Assembly: GCA_049324695.1 (NCBI GenBank)
Contig: JBMOMJ010000031.1
Span: 72,115-136,114, forward strand
Direction of reading: 5' to 3'
From: PMG-095 sp049324695
Lineage (GTDB): Bacteria > Myxococcota_A > Polyangia > Polyangiales > Polyangiaceae
Length of the DNA stretch: 64,000 bases
Shown in pieces: positions 15,555 to 25,071 of the stretch. Each line of letters opens with the position of its first letter. Positions within the stretch are counted from its first letter, which is position 1. Below the pieces are notes generated by a model, which worked only from the letters and a program-made list of their open reading frames with translations, ran no database searches and had not been told where the DNA came from. Made by a program: the position numbers and the translations under genes.

Positions 15555-16793
15555 GTGCAACGCCAAGCCGACGCGTTGGTGAGCTCGCTGCGCGAGTTCA
15601 TCGCGCAGCCCGATTATCCCACGCTGGTTCTGAACGCTGCGGATATCTCCATGGTGTATCCGAACCGCACCTTGGCAGCGCTCGATCGCCAGGACGACGA
15701 CGCCTACTACCTGCTGTTCCCTGAGCCGTGCGCCGATGCGGGCGTCTACATGAACGGCATCGCAGCTGCGCTCACGAATCAGCTCGAGATTCTGAATACC
15801 GAGCTTTCGGCGAGACAGCAGCCGCGCCTTCCGGAGCTGCCCGTGATGGTGAGCGACGCGCGTTATCCCGCCGCTCAACGCCTGCGCGCCGCAATCGAGC
15901 ATTTGGGCGAACACTTGCCGGGCAGCGCGCCCATCGCCTGGGGCCTCTTGCCGAGTGAGCTCTCGGACGCGCTGGGCTATCGCGGCATGATCTTGTCTCT
16001 CTTGGCGCAACAGGGCGTCGAACCCTGGATGGCGCGCCATCGCTTCATCCTACGAGACCAGGCGGCTCAACCGCTGCTCGTGCCGGAGCTCTTCGCGCAG
16101 AAAAACGACCGCGTGCTGGTGATGGAGGTCGACTTCAGCAACGAGAGCTACGTGCAGAACTTGGTTGACACCGCACACGACAAATCGATGCCGGCAGATG
16201 ATCGCATGAACGCCTTCTTCCAGCTGGCAGCAGTGGACTTCGCTTTCAAGCGATACCCGCAGGCGCTCGAGAAATACGGCGTGTGTTTCAACTACTTTCA
16301 GGACAAGGGCAACAAGCCCATGCAGTCGCTGTGCCTTTCTGGAGCGGCGGACACCATGCGCCACGTCGGGCGCCCCGCCGAAGCGTTGAAGTTCTATCAG
16401 CAGTCGTTGGCAGTGGGTGTCGAAGACCAAAATCTGCCAGTGATTCAACAGGGTCTCTTCGGCGCCGGGCTCGCCTGTTTGGAGCTCTCGCGTGACGACG
16501 AGGCGGAGGGCTACTTCAAGAAAGCCGATGAAGTCGCCGCCAAGCTGCACAACCCCTTCGCGAAGTGCGACGCCATGGAAAAGCGCGGGCTCGTGGAATG
16601 GCGCCTCGGGAAAATTCAAGACGCAGTCGACACTTGGCTCAAAGCCAAGGACCTTGCCAAGCAGTTCTCGTATTTCGCGCGCGCGGGCTCAATCCTCGAT
16701 TTCTTGATCGCGCTTTCACGAAAGTCCGGGTTGCACCACCGCGTGGCTGAGTTCGAGCGTGAGCGCGGAAGCCTCGGGCAGGAGGTAGCGTGA
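15555..16793 (+). CDS. TPR protein of the T6SS effector operon
   Basis: A 412-residue protein starting at GTG 15555 with ggagag upstream. The N-terminal 180 residues form an unrecognised domain (PTLVLNAADISMVYPNRTLA, then VMVSDARYPAAQRLRAAIEH). From about 190 onward there are tetratricopeptide repeats: FFQLAAVDFAFKRYPQALEK, RHVGRPAEALKFYQQSL, FGAGLACLELSRDDEAEGYF and RGLVEWRLGKIQDAVDTWL. The stop overlaps the GTG of the RHS toxin gene, so it is a plausible chaperone or adaptor for that effector; this is inference from context. Confidence 0.75.
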   Translation: MQRQADALVSSLREFIAQPDYPTLVLNAADISMVYPNRTLAALDRQDDDAYYLLFPEPCADAGVYMNGIAAALTNQLEILNTELSARQQPRLPELPVMVSDARYPAAQRLRAAIEHLGEHLPGSAPIAWGLLPSELSDALGYRGMILSLLAQQGVEPWMARHRFILRDQAAQPLLVPELFAQKNDRVLVMEVDFSNESYVQNLVDTAHDKSMPADDRMNAFFQLAAVDFAFKRYPQALEKYGVCFNYFQDKGNKPMQSLCLSGAADTMRHVGRPAEALKFYQQSLAVGVEDQNLPVIQQGLFGAGLACLELSRDDEAEGYFKKADEVAAKLHNPFAKCDAMEKRGLVEWRLGKIQDAVDTWLKAKDLAKQFSYFARAGSILDFLIALSRKSGLHHRVAEFERERGSLGQEVA

Positions 16794-19700
16794 CGGTAGA
16801 ACTCGGCCACGTCGTTGCGATGCGCCCGCGCGTGGCGGCCATGCCTGCGCCCAAAAAGCCGGCACCGCCGCTGATTGAAGATACCGGCAACGCGAAAGTC
16901 GATGCTGTGGCCGACGTCGTCAATAGCGTCGCCTCGCCGTTTCAGAATCCTCCGGATCCAGAGCGCGGTGTGCTCGGAAAGGTCGAACATGGCATCGGCG
17001 CCGTGATGGGTGTGGTTGGTGCGCCGTTTCAATTGCTCGACACTGGCTTTGCCATGATCACGGCGCCACTTGCGTCGATGATGCCGGGCTTCCCTGCGGC
17101 CACGCTGTTGATGCCGCATCTCGGCACGCCGCACGCACACGCGCACCCACCGAGTCTCACGCCTCCGAACCCAGTGCCGGTCCCGTTGCCGAGCATCGGT
17201 CAGGTGATGCTGGCTGGCTGCGTTTCCGTTCTGATCGGCGGCGTCCCTGCTGCGCGCGCTGGTGACGTTGGCCTCGCTCCCTTGTGCTTCAGCTTCGGCC
17301 CGGCTTTCGATATTTGGACCGGCTCCAGCAATACGTGGATCGGTGGCTCGCGCGCGGCTCGCATGATGGACATCACGCGCCACTGCAACCCAGCCAGCGC
17401 CATGAATGCCATCGGCAAGGCCATGGGTGCGATCGGCGTGGTTGCGGGCGCGGTCAGTGCCGGTGCAAGTGCCGCTGCCGGTGCGGCGCTGCAGGCCGCC
17501 ATGCAAGCTGCCCAAGCTGCCGCGGACGCAGCTGCGCTCGCCATGAGCGCATTGCTCGGAAAGGACCCCGGCATTCCACCTGCCATGGGCGCCGTCATGA
17601 TGGGCAACCCGATGGTGCTCATCGGCGGCTTCCCGATGCCCGACACACTCGAGTTGCTCGGCGGCATGCTCAAGGGCCTCAAAATGCTCGGAAAAGCCGT
17701 CGGCAAGAGCAAAGCCTTCGGCAAACTGCTGAGCAAGGTTGGCCTCTGTAACTCGCCGGGTGAACCCGTGCACCCGTTCACGGGTGAGGTCTACAACGAC
17801 TTCGAGGACTACCACGCGCCCGACAGTGCCTTCGTGTGGGAGCGTCACTATCGCAGCGGTTGGAACGAACAAGACGGCCCGCTCGGCTTTGGCTTCCGTC
17901 ACTTCTACCAACGCAAACTCACACTGTTGCGCAAGCGCGCCCTCTACGAGACGCACGACGGCGAACTCGTTGCGCTCGAGCGTCGCGAAGACGGAACCTT
18001 CGCCACAACCGATGGTTTCAGCTTGCGTGCCCTGGATGCGGCCCGCTACGAGCTCCGCACCGATCGCGATGAAACCCTCGAATTCGAGCTATTGGCTAGC
18101 ACCCCTCCGAGCTGCCGTCTTACTCGGTACAAGACCCGTCGCATCGATCTCTACCTGTTTTACGACGCCAGCAATCGCCTGCGTGCACTCTCAGAACTTT
18201 CGCTCGGCCAAACCATCGACACGCTCCTCGTCTACGACGCCAACGGCCGCATCGAGCAGGTGCAGCGAGGCGTCCGCGGGCAAGCATCGCTCACCGTCTC
18301 ACGTTACAGCTATTACGACGGGTGCTTGGTCGAATGGCACGACGCGCTCGGCGGCGTGGCGCGCTTTCGCTACGACAGCCGACACCGCATGCTGCGCGGC
18401 ACCGATCGCCGCGGCTACAGCTTCCACTGGCACTACGATCCCAAGAGCGGCCGCTGCATCAAGAGCCACGGTGACGATGGCTTGTGGGCCATTGAAGCAC
18501 TCTACGAAGGTAGCCAATCGATCTTCACCGAAGCCGACGGCGGCAAGTGGATCTTCAAACACTACCCCGACGGAACCATCTCGCACATCGTCGATCCCTA
18601 CGGCGGCGTGAAGCAGTACGTGCGCGACGACGCGAGTGGTCGCATCGTGAAGCAGATTGCGCCGGGGGGCGTCGAAATCGCCTGGATCTATGACGATGAT
18701 GGCAAGCACATCCATCGTCGTGACCAGTGGGGAAACTTGCTGTGGCCAGAGGACGTCGATCCCGATCCGCCGAACCCGCTGCGCCACGACGGTCCGCTGA
18801 CGCAGCGTGGTTGGCTACTAGGGCGCCCCATCGCAAACATCGCGACTCGCATGAACGGCGTGCCGGCATCGATTGCGAGCGCCATCGACGAGCTGACGCG
18901 TCATCGTAAAGCTGACGAGACCTTGATTCGTGACTCTCTGGGTCGAGTGACGGAGGTGCGTTACGCGGACGGTTCCAGCCGACGCATGCAGCACGATGCA
19001 AACGGTAACGTGATTGCTGCGCAGCAGACGAACGGCGGGTGGCTGCAGCGGGCGATTATGTCTTGGGATCTGACCCAAGCCGAACGTAGCGCTCTGGGCT
19101 TCGTGACTCATTTCGGCTACACGCATCACGCTGAGCGCGCGTCCATCGTCGATGCGAACGGCAATCGCACCGATTACTTGCGGGATCACTGCCATCGCGT
19201 GCGCCAGGTAGTCCACGACGGTAAGGTCCACCTGACCTACACCTACGACGAGCACGGTGGCATAGCATCTGAGCAGGACGGCGACGGGGCGGTGCTCGTT
19301 CGCTACACGTCGAACCGTCAGGGCCTTCACGCGAGCGCGAAGCTTGTGAGCGGTGAGTCATACACGTACGAGTACGACTCCAACGGCAATTGCTCCAATG
19401 CCTCGTCAAGTCGGCACGAGGTGCGCCGAAGCTTCTATCGCAATCGGCAGATCAAAGCCGATTTGCGCGACGGGCTCGGCACTGTGCATCACTATGCGGA
19501 TACCCTCACGATCCGCCAAACGGACTACCTGGGTCGCTTCATCGTGCGCTACTCGCGCTACGATCGGCGGGGCCAGCGCATCGTTACGCCCGACGGAAAG
19601 GAGCACTGCTTCTACCGCACCGAGGCAGGTGTGTTCGTGCGCGAGACCGCCAACGGAACTTGCGAGGCCAGCGTTTTCGATGCACATGAGCGCCTCGTCG

Positions 19701-21445
19701 TTAGCGCTTGCTGGAAGCGAGACACTCCCGCGCAAGGCGTACTACGCGCCGCCCGCTACGAGTACAACGCCGCCAGCGAGCTTGTGGCTTGGACCGACAG
19801 CGAACGTGGCCCAATGCAGTTCGGCTACGATGCGGATCATCGCCTCGTCGTGCAGCGTGATCAGCGTGGCGAGCTCGCGTACGCATACGATGCCGCGGGC
19901 AACCTGGCGCGCACGCCGAATTACACGAAAGTCGAACGAAGCCCTGGGAATTTCCTCGCGTACACGGACAGCGAACGCTTCGAGTACGACGCGCGTCGCC
20001 GGCTTTCACGCAGAATCCGCTGGGATGGGCTGATTACCACTTATACGTACGACAGCGCTGACCAACTCGTCGAAGTCAGCTGGAGCGATCGGGAAGAAGT
20101 TTGGCGTGCAGCTTACGACGGCCTCGGGCGCCGTTTGTGGCGTGAATACGCTGGAAAACGCCTGGACTTCTTCTGGGACAAGGACCGGCTAGCCATCGAA
20201 CGGGATTCCGACGGCAAGGTTCGGCTCTACATTTACGCGAATCAGGACAGCCTGGTGCCATTCATGTGGCTCGATTACGACAGCGCCGACGCTGCCCCTG
20301 AAAGCGGGAAGGCGTTCTACCTATTCAGCGCGCCCACGGGCATGCCGCTTCGGGTCGAAGACGCCAACGGCACTTGCGTGTGGCAAGTCAAATCGTTGGA
20401 CGCTTACGGCGACATCGAGGTCGAGCCAGCGGCGAGCGTGAGCGTGCGTCTTCGCTTCGCAGGGCACTACTACGACGAGCATCTGGAGCTTTGCTACAAC
20501 CGCTTTCGCGACTACGACACGAAGCTTTGCCGCTATTTACAGCCGGACCCGCTGGGTCACGCAGGTGGGACTAACCTCTATTCCTACCCCGCCAATCCCG
20601 TTGTTGATGTCGACTTACGTGGCCTGGTTCACAAGAAGACAGCGAAGACGGACGGGGATGCCGGCGACGGCGATGCTAAACCCAGCGCCAAGCCCGAAGC
20701 CAAGAAGAAGCCCATAGGGGACGGACCGGAGCAAACTCAAGCGCTGAAGGACAAGGTGCGCGCGGAGGTCGAGGCGAAGCACGCCACGCTTTCGCAGAAG
20801 GGACGCAAAGAAGAGATCATGGTCGCTGGTGTTCGCAACAAACGGACCGGCGACATCTTTACGGCGACCAACGCGGACGCGGCCAAAGTCAACAAGGCTG
20901 ATATGCATCCGGTTACTCGGAAGCGCGTCGAAGCTCAAGATCAAGTCGTCAAGACGAACGAAAGACTTTTGAAGGAGGGCAAGACGACGGACGACATTCA
21001 CAAGATGAGCGATGCCGAGCTGCGCGCCGAGCTAGCCAAAGATGGTGTCGACCCACATGTCGAGGGCATGGACACGACGGATCAACTGCGCCGAACCAAC
21101 GATCGCGTGAAAATGCGCGAGGACCAACTTGGTCGGCCGATGAACGAGGACGATTGGGGTGGATTCAAGCGCGAAAGCGGCAATCATGGCGAGGTCAAGG
21201 CCATGGATGATGCTCTTAAGAAGATCGAGGCGGACGAAGGTAGGCCGGCCACGGCGGATGATCTCAAGGACCTCGAACTTCACAACCAACGCATTCCGCC
21301 ATCCAAATCCAAGCCAATTTCCGATGATGCGATGCCGCGTTGTGATCACTGTCGCGGTATCACCGACGGCGTTGAGCCTTCTCCCGACCTCCAGGCAGCT
21401 GAGCAGGCTATGGATCAGAGTGCGGCGAACCGGTGGCTCCCCTGA
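16790..21445 (+). CDS. PAAR-like/RHS-repeat polymorphic toxin with C-terminal deaminase-like domain
   Basis: A 1551-residue T6SS cargo effector. Residues about 90-210 form a PAAR-like spike-tip region (MPGFPAATLLMP, SIGQVMLAGCVSVLIGG). An Ala-rich helical stretch follows, then RHS/YD repeats from about 325 that build the toxin-encapsulating shell. The RHS core ends with DPLGHAGGTNLYSY and PVVDVDLRGL, matching the PxxxxDxxGL autocleavage signature, with the cut predicted after L1279. The released 272 residues contain H1466-G-E1468 and C1518-DH-C1521, the HxE ... CxxC zinc pattern of nucleic-acid deaminase toxins, closest in feel to YwqJ-like ones. The GTG start has an excellent ggagg site and overlaps the TPR gene. 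The substrate base is unknown. Confidence 0.88.
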   Translation: MTVELGHVVAMRPRVAAMPAPKKPAPPLIEDTGNAKVDAVADVVNSVASPFQNPPDPERGVLGKVEHGIGAVMGVVGAPFQLLDTGFAMITAPLASMMPGFPAATLLMPHLGTPHAHAHPPSLTPPNPVPVPLPSIGQVMLAGCVSVLIGGVPAARAGDVGLAPLCFSFGPAFDIWTGSSNTWIGGSRAARMMDITRHCNPASAMNAIGKAMGAIGVVAGAVSAGASAAAGAALQAAMQAAQAAADAAALAMSALLGKDPGIPPAMGAVMMGNPMVLIGGFPMPDTLELLGGMLKGLKMLGKAVGKSKAFGKLLSKVGLCNSPGEPVHPFTGEVYNDFEDYHAPDSAFVWERHYRSGWNEQDGPLGFGFRHFYQRKLTLLRKRALYETHDGELVALERREDGTFATTDGFSLRALDAARYELRTDRDETLEFELLASTPPSCRLTRYKTRRIDLYLFYDASNRLRALSELSLGQTIDTLLVYDANGRIEQVQRGVRGQASLTVSRYSYYDGCLVEWHDALGGVARFRYDSRHRMLRGTDRRGYSFHWHYDPKSGRCIKSHGDDGLWAIEALYEGSQSIFTEADGGKWIFKHYPDGTISHIVDPYGGVKQYVRDDASGRIVKQIAPGGVEIAWIYDDDGKHIHRRDQWGNLLWPEDVDPDPPNPLRHDGPLTQRGWLLGRPIANIATRMNGVPASIASAIDELTRHRKADETLIRDSLGRVTEVRYADGSSRRMQHDANGNVIAAQQTNGGWLQRAIMSWDLTQAERSALGFVTHFGYTHHAERASIVDANGNRTDYLRDHCHRVRQVVHDGKVHLTYTYDEHGGIASEQDGDGAVLVRYTSNRQGLHASAKLVSGESYTYEYDSNGNCSNASSSRHEVRRSFYRNRQIKADLRDGLGTVHHYADTLTIRQTDYLGRFIVRYSRYDRRGQRIVTPDGKEHCFYRTEAGVFVRETANGTCEASVFDAHERLVVSACWKRDTPAQGVLRAARYEYNAASELVAWTDSERGPMQFGYDADHRLVVQRDQRGELAYAYDAAGNLARTPNYTKVERSPGNFLAYTDSERFEYDARRRLSRRIRWDGLITTYTYDSADQLVEVSWSDREEVWRAAYDGLGRRLWREYAGKRLDFFWDKDRLAIERDSDGKVRLYIYANQDSLVPFMWLDYDSADAAPESGKAFYLFSAPTGMPLRVEDANGTCVWQVKSLDAYGDIEVEPAASVSVRLRFAGHYYDEHLELCYNRFRDYDTKLCRYLQPDPLGHAGGTNLYSYPANPVVDVDLRGLVHKKTAKTDGDAGDGDAKPSAKPEAKKKPIGDGPEQTQALKDKVRAEVEAKHATLSQKGRKEEIMVAGVRNKRTGDIFTATNADAAKVNKADMHPVTRKRVEAQDQVVKTNERLLKEGKTTDDIHKMSDAELRAELAKDGVDPHVEGMDTTDQLRRTNDRVKMREDQLGRPMNEDDWGGFKRESGNHGEVKAMDDALKKIEADEGRPATADDLKDLELHNQRIPPSKSKPISDDAMPRCDHCRGITDGVEPSPDLQAAEQAMDQSAANRWLP

Positions 21446-21485
21446 GACGAGGAGCCGAGAACATTACGAGTAGGCGTCAACCAGC

Positions 21486-21974
21486 ATGACAATCAAAGTC
21501 GACTTCGACGAACTCGATACCACCAACGACGGCTATGGCGACACCATTCTGAATGGCAAGCTCTATTCTGGCGTTGCCTACGAACGCTTCGAGAACGGCG
21601 CTGCGTTGCGCTCCGTCAGCGGATTTCGCAGCGGTAAGCTGCACGGTGCGAGCCGGGAGTGGTACGCGTCTGGTCGCCTCAAAGACGAAACCTTCTACCA
21701 TATGGGCGCCTATCACGGCCCTGTGCGCAAGTGGTATCCCGACGGCGCACTGCAGGAAGAGGGCTACTGGGAGCAGGGCATCAGAATTCGCGAGAAGCAG
21801 TGGGGCACCGATGGAGTTTTGCTGAAAGAGATGTCGATAAGGCCGGATTCAGCGGACTATCAAGCTTTGCTCGAACGCCGCGCCGCATACAAGGACGTGC
21901 CGGTCGTGGACATCGATATGCAAACCCTAGAGTTCGTGGAGCGCCCGGCAGGCTGGGGCTCGGACGCGAGCTGA
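21486..21974 (+). CDS. YwqK-like MORN-repeat immunity protein
   Basis: A 162-residue protein with MORN-variant repeats of the YwqK antitoxin family: SGKLHGASREWYASGRLKDE, GAYHGPVRKWYPDGALQEEG and GIRIREKQWGTDGVLLKEM. In Bacillus, YwqK protects against the toxin YwqJ, a deaminase-type LXG protein. Here it lies 40 bases after the toxin gene with its HxE/CxxC domain, the standard position for a cognate immunity gene. No signal peptide, so it would act in the cytoplasm by binding the toxin. Direct binding is inferred. Confidence 0.85.
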   Translation: MTIKVDFDELDTTNDGYGDTILNGKLYSGVAYERFENGAALRSVSGFRSGKLHGASREWYASGRLKDETFYHMGAYHGPVRKWYPDGALQEEGYWEQGIRIREKQWGTDGVLLKEMSIRPDSADYQALLERRAAYKDVPVVDIDMQTLEFVERPAGWGSDAS

Positions 21975-22124
21975 GTTCTGCGCGTGCCCTGAGCCTACCA
22001 GGTCGACGTGCAGGCAAACTCGATATTAGATATTCGATAACGTCAGCCTCGCGCAGCATCAACGCTGGATCACCGGCGCTCACGAGGGTGTGCAGCTGTG
22101 TGCGCGCGACGTGGGTTCAGGCCT

Positions 22125-22655
22125 TCATGTTGGAGGGCGCGGTAGTGCGAGGCCGCGGGCGAGGTGATCGACGCGTTTGGCCAACGTGGGGATGCGGTGC
22201 TCGCCGTGCATGTGTTTGACGCGTTCGGCGGCTTCGATGCTGGGGATGCCGCGGGCGGTGACGAATAGGGGATTTTGGCTGTCGCCGCGCAGCACGGGTT
22301 CAGCGAAGGTCGAGCGCTGGTAGGGGCGTTTGGCGATGCCGATGACAGGAACGCCGCCGCTGAGTGCTTCGTAGAGGTGAGCTCCGAGACCGGGGTGGCC
22401 ATGCTCGTCGAGGTCGACGTAGCCATCGACGATGATGGCTTCGAGTGGGTGCTGGACGAGCGCCAGAACCTGTAGAAGGCCAGGCAGCTCGCGCTCGAAG
22501 AAGTGGCCTGGCCGATAGGGCTTCACGTCCTTCAGCGAGAGCACGTGTTCGTTGCGCGAGTCGGGCGAGGTCCAGGCGTCGGCGACGAGACACGCGACGT
22601 GGCCACTTTGGCTAGCGTCATCGTATTGGGCGTCGAGCAACGCGATGGGGCACAC
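22125..22655 (-). CDS. endonuclease V family protein
   Basis: A 176-residue homologue of endonuclease V, which cleaves the second phosphodiester 3' of deoxyinosine and other deaminated bases in DNA, or inosine in RNA. Three catalytic landmarks are present: the Asp of LLDAQYDD, RELPGLLQVL (catalytic Glu) and VDGYVDLDEHGHPGLGAHLY (catalytic Asp), followed by PVIGIAKRPY. The product is short against the usual 220 residues; the N-terminus could extend upstream in frame but no better start was seen than GTG 22655. It is transcribed 49 bases after vgrG and converges on the immunity gene. Its position in a deaminase-toxin island is notable. Confidence 0.82.
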   Translation of the reverse strand: MCPIALLDAQYDDASQSGHVACLVADAWTSPDSRNEHVLSLKDVKPYRPGHFFERELPGLLQVLALVQHPLEAIIVDGYVDLDEHGHPGLGAHLYEALSGGVPVIGIAKRPYQRSTFAEPVLRGDSQNPLFVTARGIPSIEAAERVKHMHGEHRIPTLAKRVDHLARGLALPRPPT

Positions 22656-22704
22656 GAGCTCAGGGTACTCGTTCGAGCTCGTCGTGCCAGCCGCGGCGAA
22701 AGCT

Positions 22705-24906
22705 TCAACCGATCTTGATTACGGGGCCGCCGATGGTTACGACGCCGTTGCCGTTTACGTTGACCATCGATCCGGCAACGTCAGAGCTCGCCGGGCTCGC
22801 CTTGAAAGAGTTGGATGCCACCGACACACTCGCTTCGGTTTTGCCCGTGGCTGCGACGGTCATGCCGTCGATGGAGACGTCGCCGCTGGTGGCGCTGATC
22901 GCGGCGTTGCCGTCGAGCACGACTTTGGCTTTGCCGCTCGATTCGGCGAGCACGTTGGCGTCGAGCAGCAAGGTGCTACCTCCGTTCGATTTGGCGCAGG
23001 CGTTGGCGTCCAACAGGATGGAGCTGCCGCCATTCGACTTCGTGAAGACGTTGGCGTCGAGCACGAGGGTGGCTTTGCCGCCGGCAGTGAGCGTGATTTT
23101 GCCTGGTTCGATCAGGATGGAGCTGCCGCCCACCTCGAACTTGATGTGAGTCGGCGCGTCCACGTCGATGGTGTCCGAAGCGTGCAGGTTGTGCTTGCCG
23201 GTGACGTTCATCGAGCTGTGAATTGGGCTCTTGCCGCCGCCGGAGACGCTGACTGAGAGGTTGCCGCTAACGCTGAGCGAGCGATCTCCGCCGACCGAGA
23301 CCGAGTCGTTGCCGCTGACGCTGGCGGAGCGGTTGGCTTGCACCGTGGTCGACTGGTCGTTTTTGACCAGAGTGGTCATGTTCTTTTCGGCCTGGATGTG
23401 CAGCTCTTCTTGGCCTTTTTTGTCTTCGAAACGAATCTCGTTGAAGTTGTCGGCACCACCGCCCACGCTGCTGCGGCTCTTGATGCCGCTTTGAGTTTGA
23501 TTGTCGGGCAACGTGTAGGGCGGCATGTTGTCCTTGTTGTAGACACGCCCCGTCACGATCGGCCGATCCGGATCGCCCTCCAGGAATTCGACGATCACCT
23601 CTTGCCCAATGCGCGGTAGGTGGATGCCACCAAAACCGCTGCCGGCCCAAAGCTGCGCGACGCGCACGGTGCAGGACGCCTCTTCCGCCTGCGCGTTCAA
23701 ACGATCCCAGTGGAACAGCACGTCCACCTGGCCGTAGACGTCGGTCCAAATTTCCTGGTTTTTCTGGCCTTTTTGGCCGACCACGATCGCCGTTTGCGGG
23801 CCCTCCACGCGCGGTTTGCGCGTGATGCACGGCGCGCGAAATTGCTTGAGGCTATTGATCGCGGAGAAGGTAACTGCGAAATCGGGTGGCTCGTCGGGTA
23901 CTTTGCCAGACTCATAGCCGCTGGTGCGAACGACGTAGTTCACCTCGGTGGGTAGGTATTCCTTGTTCTGGTCGTCGCGCGGGAAACCGGTGAGCTTGAA
24001 AATGGAACCTACGCTGATGCCACGAGCGTTGCCTGCGCCCTGCACCACTTCGTGGTCGGTTTGTAGCTCCTCGAGGCGAATGCGCGCTTGCTGATTGCCC
24101 TCCGACGGAACGCGAAACTCACCGGGATAATCGTAGTACTCGTACTCGGCGAAGGCGTGCTCGTTCGGGTGCTCGCTCTTCGACTCCATCACATCGCCCG
24201 GCGTCTTGAAGTTGAAGTCGCGCGATGTGTACGTGCCGGGTCGAATCTGCCGAGTTGCGAACCACGACTCGATGTGGTCGCGCTCCCGGCGTTCGCGGTG
24301 GTGCGGCGGATAGTAGGGCACTTGCTCGTAGCCCTTCACCTTCTCATGCGAGCTCGGCGAGTCCGAAAGCACGAGCGTGTGCTTTCCATCCGCGTGCTTG
24401 AAGTAGTAGTAAATGCCTTCCTGTTCCATGATGCGCGAGACGAAGTTCAGGTCTGACTCGCGGTACTGAATCAGGTACTCCCAGGTGCGGTATTCACCGG
24501 TCAGCGCGTCTGAAAAGTCGCTGAAGCCGTGCTCGCGAAAGATCTCCTTCACGATGATCGGCACGCTCTTGTTCTTGAAGACGCGCGAATTGCGGCCCTG
24601 TCCGAGGAGCCACAGCCAAGGGCGCAAGCTCGCCCGGTAGCGCGCGTAACGCCCGAGCTCGCCGGTCAACGAGAAGTGGGTGACGACGCCATTGAACTCG
24701 CGATAGCTGAAGTCGGTCAGTTGCAGCGCAACCTGCATGGGTTGGCCGAGCAGCTTCGACAAATCCAGCGACTCGTCCGTGCTCAGCAGCTCGACTTCGT
24801 ACAAGAAAGGTCTGCCCAGCGTCTCGCGCGCCGTCATCGCGTAGAACAGCAACACATCATCGCCGAGCGTCGTAGCAACCAGCGCCGTGCGTCCGTCCCA
24901 ACTCAT
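22705..24906 (-). CDS. vgrG: type VI secretion spike protein VgrG
   Basis: A 733-residue VgrG. The N-terminal gp27-like part (residues 1-400) has the family run RESDLNFVSRIMEQEGIYYYF; the gp5-like OB region has DVYGQVDVLFHWDR, VRVAQLWAGSGFGG and LPRIGQEVIVEFLEGDPDRP, then DNQTQSGIKSRSS. The last 200 residues are a repetitive beta-helix (SVSGNDSVSVGGDRSLSVSG; repeated ILLDANA and KSNGGSS) forming the spike; there is no extra effector domain. VgrG trimers tip the T6SS tube and carry PAAR-RHS effectors such as the one opposite. No sheath, TssJKLM or ClpV gene is in the window, so this is a satellite effector island. Confidence 0.95.
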   Translation of the reverse strand: MSWDGRTALVATTLGDDVLLFYAMTARETLGRPFLYEVELLSTDESLDLSKLLGQPMQVALQLTDFSYREFNGVVTHFSLTGELGRYARYRASLRPWLWLLGQGRNSRVFKNKSVPIIVKEIFREHGFSDFSDALTGEYRTWEYLIQYRESDLNFVSRIMEQEGIYYYFKHADGKHTLVLSDSPSSHEKVKGYEQVPYYPPHHRERRERDHIESWFATRQIRPGTYTSRDFNFKTPGDVMESKSEHPNEHAFAEYEYYDYPGEFRVPSEGNQQARIRLEELQTDHEVVQGAGNARGISVGSIFKLTGFPRDDQNKEYLPTEVNYVVRTSGYESGKVPDEPPDFAVTFSAINSLKQFRAPCITRKPRVEGPQTAIVVGQKGQKNQEIWTDVYGQVDVLFHWDRLNAQAEEASCTVRVAQLWAGSGFGGIHLPRIGQEVIVEFLEGDPDRPIVTGRVYNKDNMPPYTLPDNQTQSGIKSRSSVGGGADNFNEIRFEDKKGQEELHIQAEKNMTTLVKNDQSTTVQANRSASVSGNDSVSVGGDRSLSVSGNLSVSVSGGGKSPIHSSMNVTGKHNLHASDTIDVDAPTHIKFEVGGSSILIEPGKITLTAGGKATLVLDANVFTKSNGGSSILLDANACAKSNGGSTLLLDANVLAESSGKAKVVLDGNAAISATSGDVSIDGMTVAATGKTEASVSVASNSFKASPASSDVAGSMVNVNGNGVVTIGGPVIKIG

Positions 24907-25071
24907 GGTTCTCGACCCATTTCGGTGCTCTCTCGCCCAACCACCATGTTCGCACTTTACGTTGAGGCGTACGCTTCGTCCAGTTTGGCCGACCGTGCGG
25001 CTCGTTGCGAGTTCTTACCGAGCACGTGCTGAAGCGAAGGTTCAGGCTTCAGCTCGCGCGAGATGCGTGAC

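Noticed and set aside
16616..17956. 446-residue minus-strand frame opposite the RHS toxin gene
   Set aside because: Antisense to well-supported TPR and PAAR-RHS coding sequence; His/Arg-rich with no recognisable domain.
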